Below, piece after piece: positions 45,469-54,507 of a stretch of 64,000 nucleotides of DNA. Source of the stretch: Candidatus Sphingomonas phytovorans (GTDB taxonomy: Bacteria; Pseudomonadota; Alphaproteobacteria; Sphingomonadales; Sphingomonadaceae); contig CP119314.1 in assembly GCA_029202385.1 (NCBI GenBank), positions 746,501-810,500 on the forward strand, written 5' to 3'. The notes beneath the pieces are model-generated. The model was given only the letters and a program-made list of their open reading frames with translations, made no database searches and was not told the origin of the DNA. The position numbers were made by a program, and so were the translations under genes. How positions within the stretch are numbered: the stretch's first letter is position 1; the number at the start of each line of letters is the position of its first letter.

Positions 45469-46893
45469 ATGATCCGACATGTCTCCAGAGCAAGCCTTGC
45501 CGGCCTGGCGCTGGTCGCGTCGACCGCGGCCCTGGCTGGCGAGAAGATTTCCGCCCCGGCCGATCTCGGCACTGCGGTGTCCGCGCAGATCGCCTGCGCC
45601 GGGATCTTCGTAACCGGGCGGGCCGAGGCCGATGTCCTGCGAGACGATATCCACGCGCTTGCGCCGTTCACCAGGGCCGTGACGCTTTCGGTCGATCGCA
45701 AGGCGAACACGGTCGCGGCGTCGGCACCCGGGGCGGCGACACGCACGGCGTTGTATCGTCAGGCCGTCGGCTGCACGTTGCTGACGGGCAACGTCGCCCG
45801 CGACGTGCTGGAACGTCAGGCGGCGAAGCTGAAACCCCTGAAGACACAATCGGCAAAGCCCTGGCCGATGGGGGATGCGCAGCCGGCTGGCGCGGCGGTG
45901 AAGGTGGATCAGGCCGCGCTCGACAAGGCGGTGGGAGATGCCTTCGAGGAGCAGAACAAGGACGGATATCCCGATACCCGGGCGATTGTCGTCGTTCAGG
46001 GCGGGAAGATCGTCGCCGAGCGCTACGCGCCGGGCTTCGACCAGAACAGCCGACTGCTCGGCTGGTCGGCAAGCAAGAGTATCGGCGGAACGCTGATCGG
46101 CCTTCTGGTCGACGATGGTGTGCTCAAGCTCGATGCGCCCGCGCCAGTTCCCGAATGGCAGGGGGCGGGAGATCCGCGTGGGAAGATCACGCTGCGCCAG
46201 TTGCTGACGATGTCGAGTGGCCTTCGCTTCGTGGAGCGTTACGATCCCGGGACCGATTCCATCGCGATGCTGTTCGCCGCATCGGACATGGGCGGGCTGG
46301 CGGCGTCGCTGCCGCTGGACAAGGCGCCGGGTACTGTCTGGAGCTACTCGTCGGGTACGAGCAATATCTTGTCCGGGATCGTGTTCCGCGCGACCGGCGG
46401 GTCGCTCGACGCCGTCACGCAATTCGCGCGCAAGCGATTGTTCGAACCTGCCGGGATGACGAGCACGATCATCGAACCCGACGAAGCGGGTGCGCAGATC
46501 GGCAGTTCCTATGCCTATGGCACTGCGCGGGACTGGGCCCGGTTCGGCCTGCTCTATCTCAATGGCGGGGTGGCCGGGGGCAAGCGCCTGCTCTCTAGGG
46601 ATTGGGTCGATTTCATCCGGACGCCGACCGAAGCAGCGCCGCGCCCCTTCTATGGGGGACAATTCTGGCTCAATCTTGGTGATGATGCGGGGGATCGCCG
46701 GCGGATCTTCAAGGATCTGCCGCGTGATACCTTCATGGCGATGGGCCATAACCAGCAGATGGTCGCGGTCATTCCTTCAAGGGACACCGTGATCGTCCGG
46801 CTTGGCTGGACCCCCGAAGGGCAAACCTTCGACTTCAACAAATACTTCTCCCGGATCGTGGCCGCGCTGGCGCCCGGTGCGGTCGCCCCGTGA
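45469..46893 (+). CDS. Exported CubicO-type serine hydrolase
   Basis: A 474-residue protein with a signal peptide (MIRHVSRASLAGLALVASTAALA). The ATG at 45469 follows AGGGGA by about 8 nt. An N-terminal region of about 150 residues precedes the catalytic domain. The nucleophile motif is S-A-S-K (GWSASKSIGG), the second element Y-S-S (WSYSSGTSNIL), and the C-terminal motif is less standard (GHNQQMVAV), as in the 6-aminohexanoate-dimer-hydrolase-like branch of this fold. It lies 56 bp before the first dipeptide epimerase. Amide or ester hydrolysis of a D-amino-acid compound would fit. Confidence 0.85.
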   Translation: MIRHVSRASLAGLALVASTAALAGEKISAPADLGTAVSAQIACAGIFVTGRAEADVLRDDIHALAPFTRAVTLSVDRKANTVAASAPGAATRTALYRQAVGCTLLTGNVARDVLERQAAKLKPLKTQSAKPWPMGDAQPAGAAVKVDQAALDKAVGDAFEEQNKDGYPDTRAIVVVQGGKIVAERYAPGFDQNSRLLGWSASKSIGGTLIGLLVDDGVLKLDAPAPVPEWQGAGDPRGKITLRQLLTMSSGLRFVERYDPGTDSIAMLFAASDMGGLAASLPLDKAPGTVWSYSSGTSNILSGIVFRATGGSLDAVTQFARKRLFEPAGMTSTIIEPDEAGAQIGSSYAYGTARDWARFGLLYLNGGVAGGKRLLSRDWVDFIRTPTEAAPRPFYGGQFWLNLGDDAGDRRRIFKDLPRDTFMAMGHNQQMVAVIPSRDTVIVRLGWTPEGQTFDFNKYFSRIVAALAPGAVAP

Positions 46894-46949
46894 TGTGAAA
46901 GACGAGACCGGTTTCGGCACGGCCGGCCGGTCGACAGGAAGGATTGATC

Positions 46950-47960
46950 ATGAATATGCGTACCGGGCTTTCGCTCGACTATACGGTTGAATCGCTGCCG
47001 CTTGCCAAGCCGTTCCGCATTGCGGGCCATGTCTTCACTGAAGCATCCGTGGTGGTGGTCACGATTTCGGATGGCACGCATTTCGGACGCGGCGAGGCGT
47101 CGGGCGTCTATTATCTTGGCGACGACGTTCCCGCGATGCGCGCCGCCATCGACGGGGTGCGCCACGCAGTTGAGGCAGGGGTAACGCGCGCCGAGTTGCA
47201 ACAGCTTCTGCCGGCAGGCGGGGCGCGCAATGCGATCGATTGTGCGCTGTGGGAACTGGAAGCACGGCGCAGCGGCAAGGCGGTATGGGAAAGCGCGGGG
47301 GTATCTGAGCCGAGCCCGCTTCTCACCACTTTTACCCTCGGCGCCGATGATCCGGATGCGATGGCGGCGGGCGCGCGTGCCTATGCCCAGGCGCGTGCCC
47401 TGAAGCTCAAGCTGACCGGGGAGCTTGCCCTGGATATCGCACGCGTAAAGGCGGTGCGCGCGGCACGGCCCGAATGCTGGATCGGTGTGGACGCCAACCA
47501 GGGCTTCGCGATCGGCGATCTCGATACGCTTGTCGCGGCGCTGGTCGCAGCGGATGTGAAACTGCTCGAGCAGCCATTGGCGCGGGGCAGCGAGGCTGAT
47601 CTCGATGGCTATGAATGTCCGATCCCGATCGCCGCGGATGAAAGCGCGCTGACGCTTGGCGACGTCGAAGGGCTCGTCGGAAGGTTCGACGTGGTCAATA
47701 TCAAGCTGGATAAATGCGGTGGCCTTACCGAGGGGCTGGCCATCGCAGAGCGCGCCCGCGCGCTGGGACTCAGCGTGATGGTGGGCAATATGGTCGGCTC
47801 CAGCCTTGCCATGGCGCCTGCCTTCGTTCTCGGGCAGTTGTGCGACATTGTCGACCTTGACGGGCCGATCTTCCTCGCCGCCGATCGTATCCCGTCGATC
47901 CAGTATGAAAACGGCAATGCGTGGTGCGCCGAGGCTATCTGGGGTCGCGAAGCGATCTGA
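46950..47960 (+). CDS. dgcA: Dipeptide epimerase / N-acyl-D-Glu racemase (DgcA-like), copy 1
   Basis: A 336-residue enolase-superfamily enzyme. Catalytic Lys pair K152-L-K154, Mg ligands D181 (VDANQGF), E207 (LEQPLA) and D230 (AADESAL), and the opposing Lys K252 (NIKLDKCGG) are all present, as in L-Ala-D/L-Glu epimerases. Family members called DgcA interconvert N-acetyl-D- and N-acetyl-L-glutamate made by DgcN. The ATG at 46950 follows AGGAAGGA by 6 nt. It is a close paralogue of the gene at 51585. Cytoplasmic. Whether it acts on dipeptides from peptidoglycan or on N-acetyl-D-Glu cannot be told from sequence alone. Confidence 0.87.
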   Translation: MNMRTGLSLDYTVESLPLAKPFRIAGHVFTEASVVVVTISDGTHFGRGEASGVYYLGDDVPAMRAAIDGVRHAVEAGVTRAELQQLLPAGGARNAIDCALWELEARRSGKAVWESAGVSEPSPLLTTFTLGADDPDAMAAGARAYAQARALKLKLTGELALDIARVKAVRAARPECWIGVDANQGFAIGDLDTLVAALVAADVKLLEQPLARGSEADLDGYECPIPIAADESALTLGDVEGLVGRFDVVNIKLDKCGGLTEGLAIAERARALGLSVMVGNMVGSSLAMAPAFVLGQLCDIVDLDGPIFLAADRIPSIQYENGNAWCAEAIWGREAI

Positions 47961-48000
47961 TCGCGTCGAGCGCACCGAGACTGAAAACGGAGAGGGATAT

Positions 48001-49296
48001 ATGAAGAAAACGATCGTCGCCGCGCTGATATCCGCTGCCTTTGTCCAGCCGCTCATGGCGCAGGAGCAGGTAGGAACGCCCAGGACCTATATCCACGCAG
48101 GGCGACTGCTTGCCGATCCGGCGACCGGCCGTGTCGAAACCAACAAGACCATCGTCGTCGAGGGCAACCGTGTCGCCGACATTCGCGATGGCTTCGTCGG
48201 CGAAGGCAAGGTGATCGACCTGCGCGACGAACTGGTCATGCCCGGCTTCATCGACAGCCATGTTCATCTCACTTTCCAGTCTGGTCCAACCAGTCAGTTG
48301 GATGCGGTGACCAAATCGACAACGGACCAGGCCTTTGACGGCGTCGTCTATGCCAAGCGGACCGTGCGCGCCGGATTCACCACTGTCGTCGATCTGGGCG
48401 CCGATCCGGAAGCGATCAACGCGCTGCGCGATGCCATAGCGTCCGACAAGGTGATGGGGCCGCGGATCATCGCGGCCGGAGGCGTCGCGGCGAATGGTGG
48501 CCATGGCGATATCCATGGCTATCGCACCGAAATCCTCGATCTCTTCCGGTCGCCGACCTTGTGCACCGGCGCGGACGATTGCGCCCGCGCCGTACGGCTT
48601 GCGGTGCAGCATGGGGCGGACATCATCAAGACGGCGTCGACCGGTGGCGTGATGTCCAATACGGCGGCCGGGCTCGGCCAGCAGATGAGCGACGCTGAAC
48701 TGACGTCGATCGTGGAGACCGCACATCGCCTTGGACGCAAGGTCGCCGCACATGCGCATGGCACCGACGGCGTGAATGCGGCACTTCGGGCAGGCGTCGA
48801 TTCGGTCGAGCACGGCACGTATCTCGATGCTGAGTCGATCCGCATGTTCAAGGCGAAAGGGACCTATCTCGTCCCGACTTTGCTGGCGGGCGATACGGTG
48901 GCGCGCCAGGCGGAAAGCGCTGAATGGATGCCCGCTGCGGTCCGCGCCAAGGCGAGGACGGTGGGCCCGGTGATGATCGCAGCACTGCGTCGTGCGCATG
49001 AAGGCGGCGTCCTGATTGCCTTCGGCACGGATTCCGCGGTGTCGCCGCACGGCGAGAACGCCCAGGAATTTGCCCTCATGGTGAAGGCGGGCCTCACGCC
49101 GCTCGATGCGATCCGTTCCGCCACTGTCTGGGGAGCGACGCATATCGGACTTCAGGACGAAATCGGGACGCTCGCCAAAGGCAAGGCGGCGGATATCGTC
49201 GCGGTGAAGGGCGACCCGCTGGCCAACATCCGGGTGCTTGAGAAGATGGCCTTTGTCATGAAGGGCGGTGTGGTAGCGCGCGCGGTAGGGGAATAA
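48001..49296 (+). CDS. Exported metal-dependent amidohydrolase (Xaa-Pro/arginine carboxypeptidase-like)
   Basis: A 431-residue amidohydrolase with a signal peptide (MKKTIVAALISAAFVQPLMA). All binuclear-site elements are visible: H87-x-H89 (DSHVHL), carbamylated-Lys candidate K210 (IIKTAS), H251 (AAHAHG), H271 (VEHGTY) and D344 (GTDSA). This is the subgroup often called imidazolonepropionase-like; characterised members cleave C-terminal amino acids from N-acyl amino acids or dipeptides. It lies 40 bp after the epimerase, and a strong hairpin follows. Likely a periplasmic carboxypeptidase for (N-acyl) dipeptides. Confidence 0.87.
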   Translation: MKKTIVAALISAAFVQPLMAQEQVGTPRTYIHAGRLLADPATGRVETNKTIVVEGNRVADIRDGFVGEGKVIDLRDELVMPGFIDSHVHLTFQSGPTSQLDAVTKSTTDQAFDGVVYAKRTVRAGFTTVVDLGADPEAINALRDAIASDKVMGPRIIAAGGVAANGGHGDIHGYRTEILDLFRSPTLCTGADDCARAVRLAVQHGADIIKTASTGGVMSNTAAGLGQQMSDAELTSIVETAHRLGRKVAAHAHGTDGVNAALRAGVDSVEHGTYLDAESIRMFKAKGTYLVPTLLAGDTVARQAESAEWMPAAVRAKARTVGPVMIAALRRAHEGGVLIAFGTDSAVSPHGENAQEFALMVKAGLTPLDAIRSATVWGATHIGLQDEIGTLAKGKAADIVAVKGDPLANIRVLEKMAFVMKGGVVARAVGE

Positions 49297-49323
49297 GGGC
49301 CGGGCGCCCCACAACCCGGCAGC

Positions 49324-49358
49324 TTTGCCCCGCTTCATGCGAATGGACGCGGGGCAAA
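49324..49358 (+). terminator. Hairpin terminator after amidohydrolase
   Basis: TTTGCCCCGC and GCGGGGCAAA form a perfect 10-bp stem around a 15-nt loop, 28 nt after the stop at 49296. The loop is long for a classical terminator, but the place and stem strength suggest transcription ends here. Confidence 0.5.
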
Positions 49359-49483
49359 TCGCCGGGCAGTGATTCCCAACACGATCGCAAAATACCGCCC
49401 TTCTTGGTGCCCGGCTTCCCAAGGGCACGATTCGTGACGTCAGCTATGGGGCGCCGTGGTGCGCCAGTTCGGTCCAGACTGTA

Positions 49484-49536
49484 TTGACAGTTTTCCGATT
49501 TGGACCATTATGTTCGAAATCGGAAATTTTTTCCAA
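49484..49536 (+). promoter_or_regulatory. Promoter with overlapping inverted repeat
   Basis: TTGACA (49484-49489) and CATTAT (49506-49511) are spaced by 16 bp. A perfect 10-bp inverted repeat, TTTCCGATTT (49492-49501) and AAATCGGAAA (49517-49526), brackets the -10 region and would let a dimer block transcription. TTTTCCAA at 49529-49536 is half of the island motif in reverse. The start codon of the next gene lies about 90 bp downstream. The rest of this 303-bp gap shows only the hairpin at its left end. Confidence 0.55.
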
Positions 49537-49599
49537 ATTAGTATTTGCTCACGGCCCGACGATTCTGGCGAGGGGCAAAAATGGGAGGGGACGTAGGAC

Positions 49600-51585
49600 A
49601 TGCGCTCGATCAAGTTGTTGGCGCCATTGGCATTGATGCTGATGGGTGGTGGCGCGATAGCACAGCAATCAGCCCGGATCGTCTCATCCCCGGTGGCATC
49701 CGCGACTCCCGAGAAGCCTACCGTCCCGTTGCCTGCGTCGGCTGCCGTGCCCGGCGAGCGAGCAATGACCAAGCAGGATGTGGATACATGGCTTGACGGC
49801 TTCATGCCCTTCTCTCTCAAAAAGGCGGATGTTGCGGGGGCCGTGGTCGTCGTCGTCAAGGACGGACAGGTCCTGACGCAGCGCGGATTCGGTTATGCCG
49901 ACATCGCGAAGCATGTGCCGGTCAATCCCGATACCACGCTGTTCCGCCCGGGTTCGGTCTCCAAGCTCTTCACCTGGACGGCGGTTATGCAGCAGGTCGA
50001 GGCCGGGAAGATCGACCTCGATGCCGATGTGAACAACTATATCGATTTCAAGATCCCGCTGAAGGACGGCAAGCCCGTCACGATGCGCCAGATCATGACT
50101 CACACTGCCGGTTTCGAAGAGCATGGCAAGGAAACCATCTTCGACGATCCCCAATATCTCACCTCGCTGGGCGACTATGTGAAGCGCTCGATTCCCAAGC
50201 GCATTTACGCGGGCGGATCGACCCCTTCCTATTCCAACTACGCCACGGCGCTGGCGGCCTATGTCGTCGAACGGGTCACGAAGATGTCCTTCGACGACTA
50301 TATCGAGCAGCGCATTTTCAAGCCTCTCGGTATGACTCGGTCGAGCTTCCGCCAGCCGCTGCAGAAGACGCTCATGCCGCTGATGGCGACTGGCTATAGC
50401 CAGGCGTCGGCCGAGCCGTCGAAATATGAATTCATCGGCCCGGCCCCGGCGGGCAGCCTGGCGTCGCCGGGCGCCGATATGGCCAAGTTCATGATCGCCC
50501 ATCTCAATCAGGGCCAGGGCCTGCTGAAGCCCGAGACGGCACGCGTGATGCACGATACGCCGCTCACGCTGCTTCCGCCGCTCAACCGGATGGAACTGGG
50601 TTTCTTCGAGACCAACATCAATGGCCGGCAGGTGATCGGCCATCTCGGCGACACGCAGCTTTTCCACACCGCGCTCCACCTTTTCATGAACGAAAAGGTT
50701 GGTCTCTACATGTCGTTCAACAGCACGGGTGAGCAGGCCGGGGTGGGGCCGTTGCGTCGTGCCCTGTTCGAGGATTTTGCCGATCGCTATTTCACCGATC
50801 TCAGCAAGCTTGACGGACGGGTCGATGACAAAACCGCGGCCGAGCATGCGAAAATGCTGGTTGGGCAATGGCTCAACAGCCGCCGGGCGGAATCGAACTT
50901 CTACGCAATCGGCAATCTGCTGCGTCAGGCATCGGTCAGCGTCGATGCCAAGGGCAAGCTCGTCGTTTCAGCCGGGCGCACCGCCAATGGCAAGCTGATG
51001 AAATGGGTCGAGATCGCGCCCTTCGTCTGGCGGAACATCGACGGGCATGAGCGGCTTGCGGCCAAGGTGGTCGACGGCAAGATCGTGCGCTGGAGCATCG
51101 ATGGCATATCGCCGTTCATGGTCTTCGACCGCGCACCGGCCTCGCAATCCTCGACCTGGATTCTCCCCTTGCTCTACGCGAGCGTCGGAATCCTGTTGCT
51201 TACCTTCCTCCACTGGCCAGTCTCCGCATTGATCCGCCGTAGCTACAAGGCGCCACTCGCGCTCCAGGGCCGCTCGCTCCTCGCCTATCGCAGCGTCCGG
51301 CTTGGTGCCGGGTTGACGGTCGCGTTGCTCACGGCATGGTTCGTCACCGTGTCGACGCTGAAGGCGACGCCCGCGTTCGACGCAAGGCTGTGGTCTCTCC
51401 AGATCGGCGGATTGATCGTCTTCGTTGGTGGCGTCCTGCTCGCGGGATGGAACCTCTGGATCGCCACGCGGGAGGCGCGCGGCTGGTTCGGAAAGCTCTG
51501 GGCGGTACTCATCCTGCTTGCGACGCTCATGGTGCTCTACACCGCCTGGACCTTCGGCCTGCTCTCCATGACGGTGAATTATTGA
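49600..51585 (+). CDS. CubicO-type serine hydrolase with C-terminal membrane domain, paralogue
   Basis: A 661-residue paralogue of the gene at 36364, with the same layout: signal peptide (MRSIKLLAPLALMLMGGGAIAQQ), class C/CubicO domain with S-V-S-K (PGSVSKLFTW), Y-S-N (SYSNYATAL) and HLGDT, a linker domain, then four membrane segments (ILPLLYASVGILLLTF, AGLTVALLTAWFVTV, IGGLIVFVGGVLLAGW, WAVLILLATLMVLY). Shared wording such as VVVVVKDG and LTQRGFGYADI shows a fairly recent duplication. Its stop overlaps the next start by one base (TGATG), linking it to the second epimerase and the peptide transporter. Confidence 0.88.
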   Translation: MRSIKLLAPLALMLMGGGAIAQQSARIVSSPVASATPEKPTVPLPASAAVPGERAMTKQDVDTWLDGFMPFSLKKADVAGAVVVVVKDGQVLTQRGFGYADIAKHVPVNPDTTLFRPGSVSKLFTWTAVMQQVEAGKIDLDADVNNYIDFKIPLKDGKPVTMRQIMTHTAGFEEHGKETIFDDPQYLTSLGDYVKRSIPKRIYAGGSTPSYSNYATALAAYVVERVTKMSFDDYIEQRIFKPLGMTRSSFRQPLQKTLMPLMATGYSQASAEPSKYEFIGPAPAGSLASPGADMAKFMIAHLNQGQGLLKPETARVMHDTPLTLLPPLNRMELGFFETNINGRQVIGHLGDTQLFHTALHLFMNEKVGLYMSFNSTGEQAGVGPLRRALFEDFADRYFTDLSKLDGRVDDKTAAEHAKMLVGQWLNSRRAESNFYAIGNLLRQASVSVDAKGKLVVSAGRTANGKLMKWVEIAPFVWRNIDGHERLAAKVVDGKIVRWSIDGISPFMVFDRAPASQSSTWILPLLYASVGILLLTFLHWPVSALIRRSYKAPLALQGRSLLAYRSVRLGAGLTVALLTAWFVTVSTLKATPAFDARLWSLQIGGLIVFVGGVLLAGWNLWIATREARGWFGKLWAVLILLATLMVLYTAWTFGLLSMTVNY

Positions 51586-52589
51586 TGTCGAAGCTGAAAC
51601 TTGGGGTGGCGGTCGAAACGCTACGGCTCGCCGCCCCGTTTCGTATCTCGGGCCATGTGTTTGATGGCCGGGATGCGATTATCGTCAGGCTTGACGACGG
51701 TGAGCATGTGGGACGCGGAGAAGCCTCGGGCGTCTATTATGTGGGCGATGATCTGGGCCATATGCTGGCCGCGCTGGACAATGCCCGGGACGCGATCGAA
51801 GCTGGTCCGTCCCGTGAAGAACTGCGCTCCATCCTGCCGGCGGGCGGTGCGCGCAACGCGGTTGACGCGGCGCTGTGGGAGCTTGAATCCAAACGGCTCG
51901 GCAAGCCGGTATGGGCGCTGGCCGGGCTCGAACGGCCCCGGCCATTGCTCACCACCTTTACGATTGGCGCCGACGAGCCGGCGAGGATGGTCGAGACGGC
52001 AAGGGCCTATGGCGATGCCCGCTCGATCAAGATCAAGCTGACCGGCGAACTCGATCTCGATATCGCGCGCGTAAAGGCGATCCGGGCGGCACGACCCGAT
52101 GTATGGATCGGCGTCGACGCCAATCGGGGTTTCTCCATCGGCGATCTCGATGCGCTGGTCGATGCGATGCTCGCGGCCGGGGTCTCGCTGATCGAGCAGC
52201 CGCTCGCGCGCGGACGCGAAGCTGATCTCGACGGCTATGGCTCGCCCATTCCCCTCGCGGCGGATGAGAGCGCGCTTACGTTGGAGGATGTCGCTGGCCT
52301 GAAAGGCAGGTTCGACGTCTTCAACATCAAGCTCGACAAGTGTGGCGGCCTGACCGAGGGGCTGATGATCGCCGCCGCGGCGCGCGACGCCGGGATGGGC
52401 GTGATGGTGGGTTGCATGGTGTGCAGCAGCCTGGGCATCGCGCCGGGCTTTGTGCTGGGCCAGTTCTGCGATCTCAGCGATCTCGACGGACCGATCTTCC
52501 TGAAAAAGGATCGGTCACCCGCCACGGTCTATCGCGACGGCACGGTTTGGTGCGACGACGCCATCTGGGGTGTCGGGGCGATCGCGTGA
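51585..52589 (+). CDS. Dipeptide epimerase (DgcA-like), copy 2
   Basis: A 334-residue enolase-superfamily paralogue of the gene at 46950. Catalytic pair K149-I-K151, ligands in VDANRGF, IEQPLA and AADESAL, and the opposing Lys in NIKLDKCGG are kept. The loop after it differs: MVGCMVCSSLGIAPG here, MVGNMVGSSLAMAPA in copy 1. Since this loop borders the substrate pocket in the family, the two may prefer different N-acyl or dipeptide partners. Start overlaps the serine hydrolase stop by one base; stop overlaps the transporter start (GTGA). Confidence 0.87.
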   Translation: MSKLKLGVAVETLRLAAPFRISGHVFDGRDAIIVRLDDGEHVGRGEASGVYYVGDDLGHMLAALDNARDAIEAGPSREELRSILPAGGARNAVDAALWELESKRLGKPVWALAGLERPRPLLTTFTIGADEPARMVETARAYGDARSIKIKLTGELDLDIARVKAIRAARPDVWIGVDANRGFSIGDLDALVDAMLAAGVSLIEQPLARGREADLDGYGSPIPLAADESALTLEDVAGLKGRFDVFNIKLDKCGGLTEGLMIAAAARDAGMGVMVGCMVCSSLGIAPGFVLGQFCDLSDLDGPIFLKKDRSPATVYRDGTVWCDDAIWGVGAIA

Positions 52590-53875
52590 GGATCACAGAG
52601 GAACGTTCGTCTACCTGGTTCGGTCAGCCGCGCGGGCTGACCGTGCTGTTCCTGACGAACATGTGGGAGCAGTTCTCCTACTACGGCATGCGCACCCTGC
52701 TGGTCTATTACATGACCAAGCAATTGCTGATGAGCCAGCAACAATCCTCGCTGGTGTACGGCGCCTATACGGCGTGCGCCTATTTCACGCCGATCGTGGG
52801 CGGGGTCATTGCCGATCGTCTGCTCGGCAAGCGCCGTGCGGTCGTGCTGGGCGCGAGCATCATGGCCGCGGGGCATTTCATGATGGCGTTCGAATCGTTC
52901 TTCTATGTCGCGCTTCTCACCATCGCGCTCGGAAACGGGCTGTTTCTTCCCAGCCTGCCGAGCCAGATCAACGACCTGTACAAGGCGGGCGATCCCAGGC
53001 GCGGCTGGGCGTATAATGTTTATTATGTCGGCATCAATATCGGCGGCTTCATCGCGCCGCTGATATGCGGCACGCTCGGGGAATTCTACGGCTGGCACTA
53101 TGGCTTCGGTGCGGCCGGCATCGGCATGTTCGCCGGGCTGCTCATTTATCTCTGGGGGCAGCGTTACCTGCCGCCTGAGCCGCCCCGGGTGCCGACCGTC
53201 GATATGCCGGCGGCACGATGGGCGGACCACAAGCGCACCTTCATGGTGCTGGCCGGGATCGCGCTGTCCGTGACGGTATTTCGTGGCGCTTATGAACAGG
53301 TCGGCAACACGGTGGCTCTCTGGGCGGACAGCGGCCTGGATCGAAGCGCTGGCGGCTTTGTCATTCCGATGACCTGGTTCCAGTCGCTGAATCCACTGCT
53401 CGTCATGCTGGTGACGCCGCCGCTTCTCAACTATTGGCGGCGCCGTGCCGATGCGGGCCAGGATAGTTCCCCGGCCAGGCGCATGGCGCTTGGCGCTGTG
53501 ATCGTCGCCTGCGCCTATTTGCTGCTCGCGATGGTCGAATGGAGCGGGGGTGGCGCAAAGGCCACATGGCTGTGGTTCGTGATGTTCTTCGCGATCTTCA
53601 CGCTGGGTGAGCTCTTCGTCCTGCCGACGGGCCTCGGGCTGTTCGCCAGGCTTGCGCCGCCACGGCTCGGCGCGACGACGGTCGCGGCATGGTATCTGGC
53701 GATCTTCACTGGCAGCCTGTCGGCCGGAATGGTTGGCATGTTGTGGAGCCGGACAAGCCACGGGGCCTTTTTCGCGTTGCTTGGCCTGATCGCGCTCGCG
53801 TCCGCGCTGCTCTTGCGCTCGCTCGACGGGCAGGTGCGCAAGGTCGATCCAACCTGGAAGCCCGACATCGATTGA
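52586..53875 (+). CDS. POT/PTR2-family peptide transporter
   Basis: A proton-coupled di/tripeptide importer of 429 residues with about 12 membrane segments. POT signatures: EQFSYYGMRTLLVYYM in TM1 (the E-x-x-E/F-Y-Y-G-x-R region) and FTPIVGGVIADRLLGKRRAV after TM2. The second POT signature region reads YNVYYVGINIGGFIAPL. The start is GTG at 52586, overlapping the epimerase stop by 4 bp; the open frame extends further upstream but overlaps the epimerase. Placement right after a dipeptide epimerase suggests imported dipeptides such as L-Ala-D-Glu are epimerised inside the cell. Confidence 0.9.
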   Translation: MRITEERSSTWFGQPRGLTVLFLTNMWEQFSYYGMRTLLVYYMTKQLLMSQQQSSLVYGAYTACAYFTPIVGGVIADRLLGKRRAVVLGASIMAAGHFMMAFESFFYVALLTIALGNGLFLPSLPSQINDLYKAGDPRRGWAYNVYYVGINIGGFIAPLICGTLGEFYGWHYGFGAAGIGMFAGLLIYLWGQRYLPPEPPRVPTVDMPAARWADHKRTFMVLAGIALSVTVFRGAYEQVGNTVALWADSGLDRSAGGFVIPMTWFQSLNPLLVMLVTPPLLNYWRRRADAGQDSSPARRMALGAVIVACAYLLLAMVEWSGGGAKATWLWFVMFFAIFTLGELFVLPTGLGLFARLAPPRLGATTVAAWYLAIFTGSLSAGMVGMLWSRTSHGAFFALLGLIALASALLLRSLDGQVRKVDPTWKPDID

Positions 53876-54507
53876 TAACCTCCCGAAGGGGGGCGACGTG
53901 GCTGTATCCACGCGCGTCGACCATTGGCCAGCCCCGCGATCTGGATATCATCGCAGGGCTGTGTCTTGCCTCAAAAGCAGGGCTGGCGAGATCGCTGGCG
54001 CGGATTTGGCCGCAACAGTTCAGCAGCCTCGCGCCACAGCATTCTCGAATTCGGTTTGTCCGGCGCGCTGCGCACCCCGGTTCTTGTCGAAACCTGTCAT
54101 CGCATATCGGGATTGGCGATTGGTCTGTGATGTGATGGCCTGACCGCCGGGTGTCTGCCTTGGCGATCGAAGGGGCTGTTCTTTCCTCCCTGGAGGGGCA
54201 GGCACTTCGACACGGGGGAGGGCTGAACGCGAAGGGGATGCCCAGCAGCGCCCTGTTTCAGGCGGGAGGGCGCTTCCGCGAGACGGATCGCTCACTGGTC
54301 TTTTGCGGCGACCAGGAGGAGCCTGGAAGAGGGAAGGCCGCGGAGCGAGCATTTCACCCTGCAGGCCATTTACGGCGCCCGGATGAGCGGGGCGACTGAT
54401 CACAGTTCCCGGAAATGCTTCGGGGCAGCGGTGGATCTCACCGCTGCCCCGATGGCCGCGCTTGGGAGCGGCCGGATGGTGCCCCGTGCTGGGGGCGGTC
54501 GTGACGA
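53876..54507. other. Intergenic gap between convergent units
   Basis: This 632-bp gap separates the peptide transporter from the convergent receptor. Short open frames occur but none has family likeness, a signal peptide or a convincing ribosome site. Its right end has a strong hairpin, listed separately. It may be a gene remnant, but I see no recognisable homology. Confidence 0.45.
54421..54451 (-). terminator. Strong hairpin after receptor
   Basis: CGGGGCAGCGGTG and CACCGCTGCCCCG form a perfect 13-bp stem with a GATCT loop, 56 bp downstream of the receptor stop. Little T follows on either strand. Likely the terminator of the receptor transcript, perhaps also for the convergent transporter operon. 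Confidence 0.55.

Noticed and set aside
44001..45746. 581-codon open frame opposite the deacylase
   Set aside because: No recognisable motif; the opposite strand encodes a complete amidohydrolase.
54151..54399. 82-codon open frame in the gap before the receptor
   Set aside because: Composition resembles non-coding GC-rich DNA, with no signal peptide or known motif.
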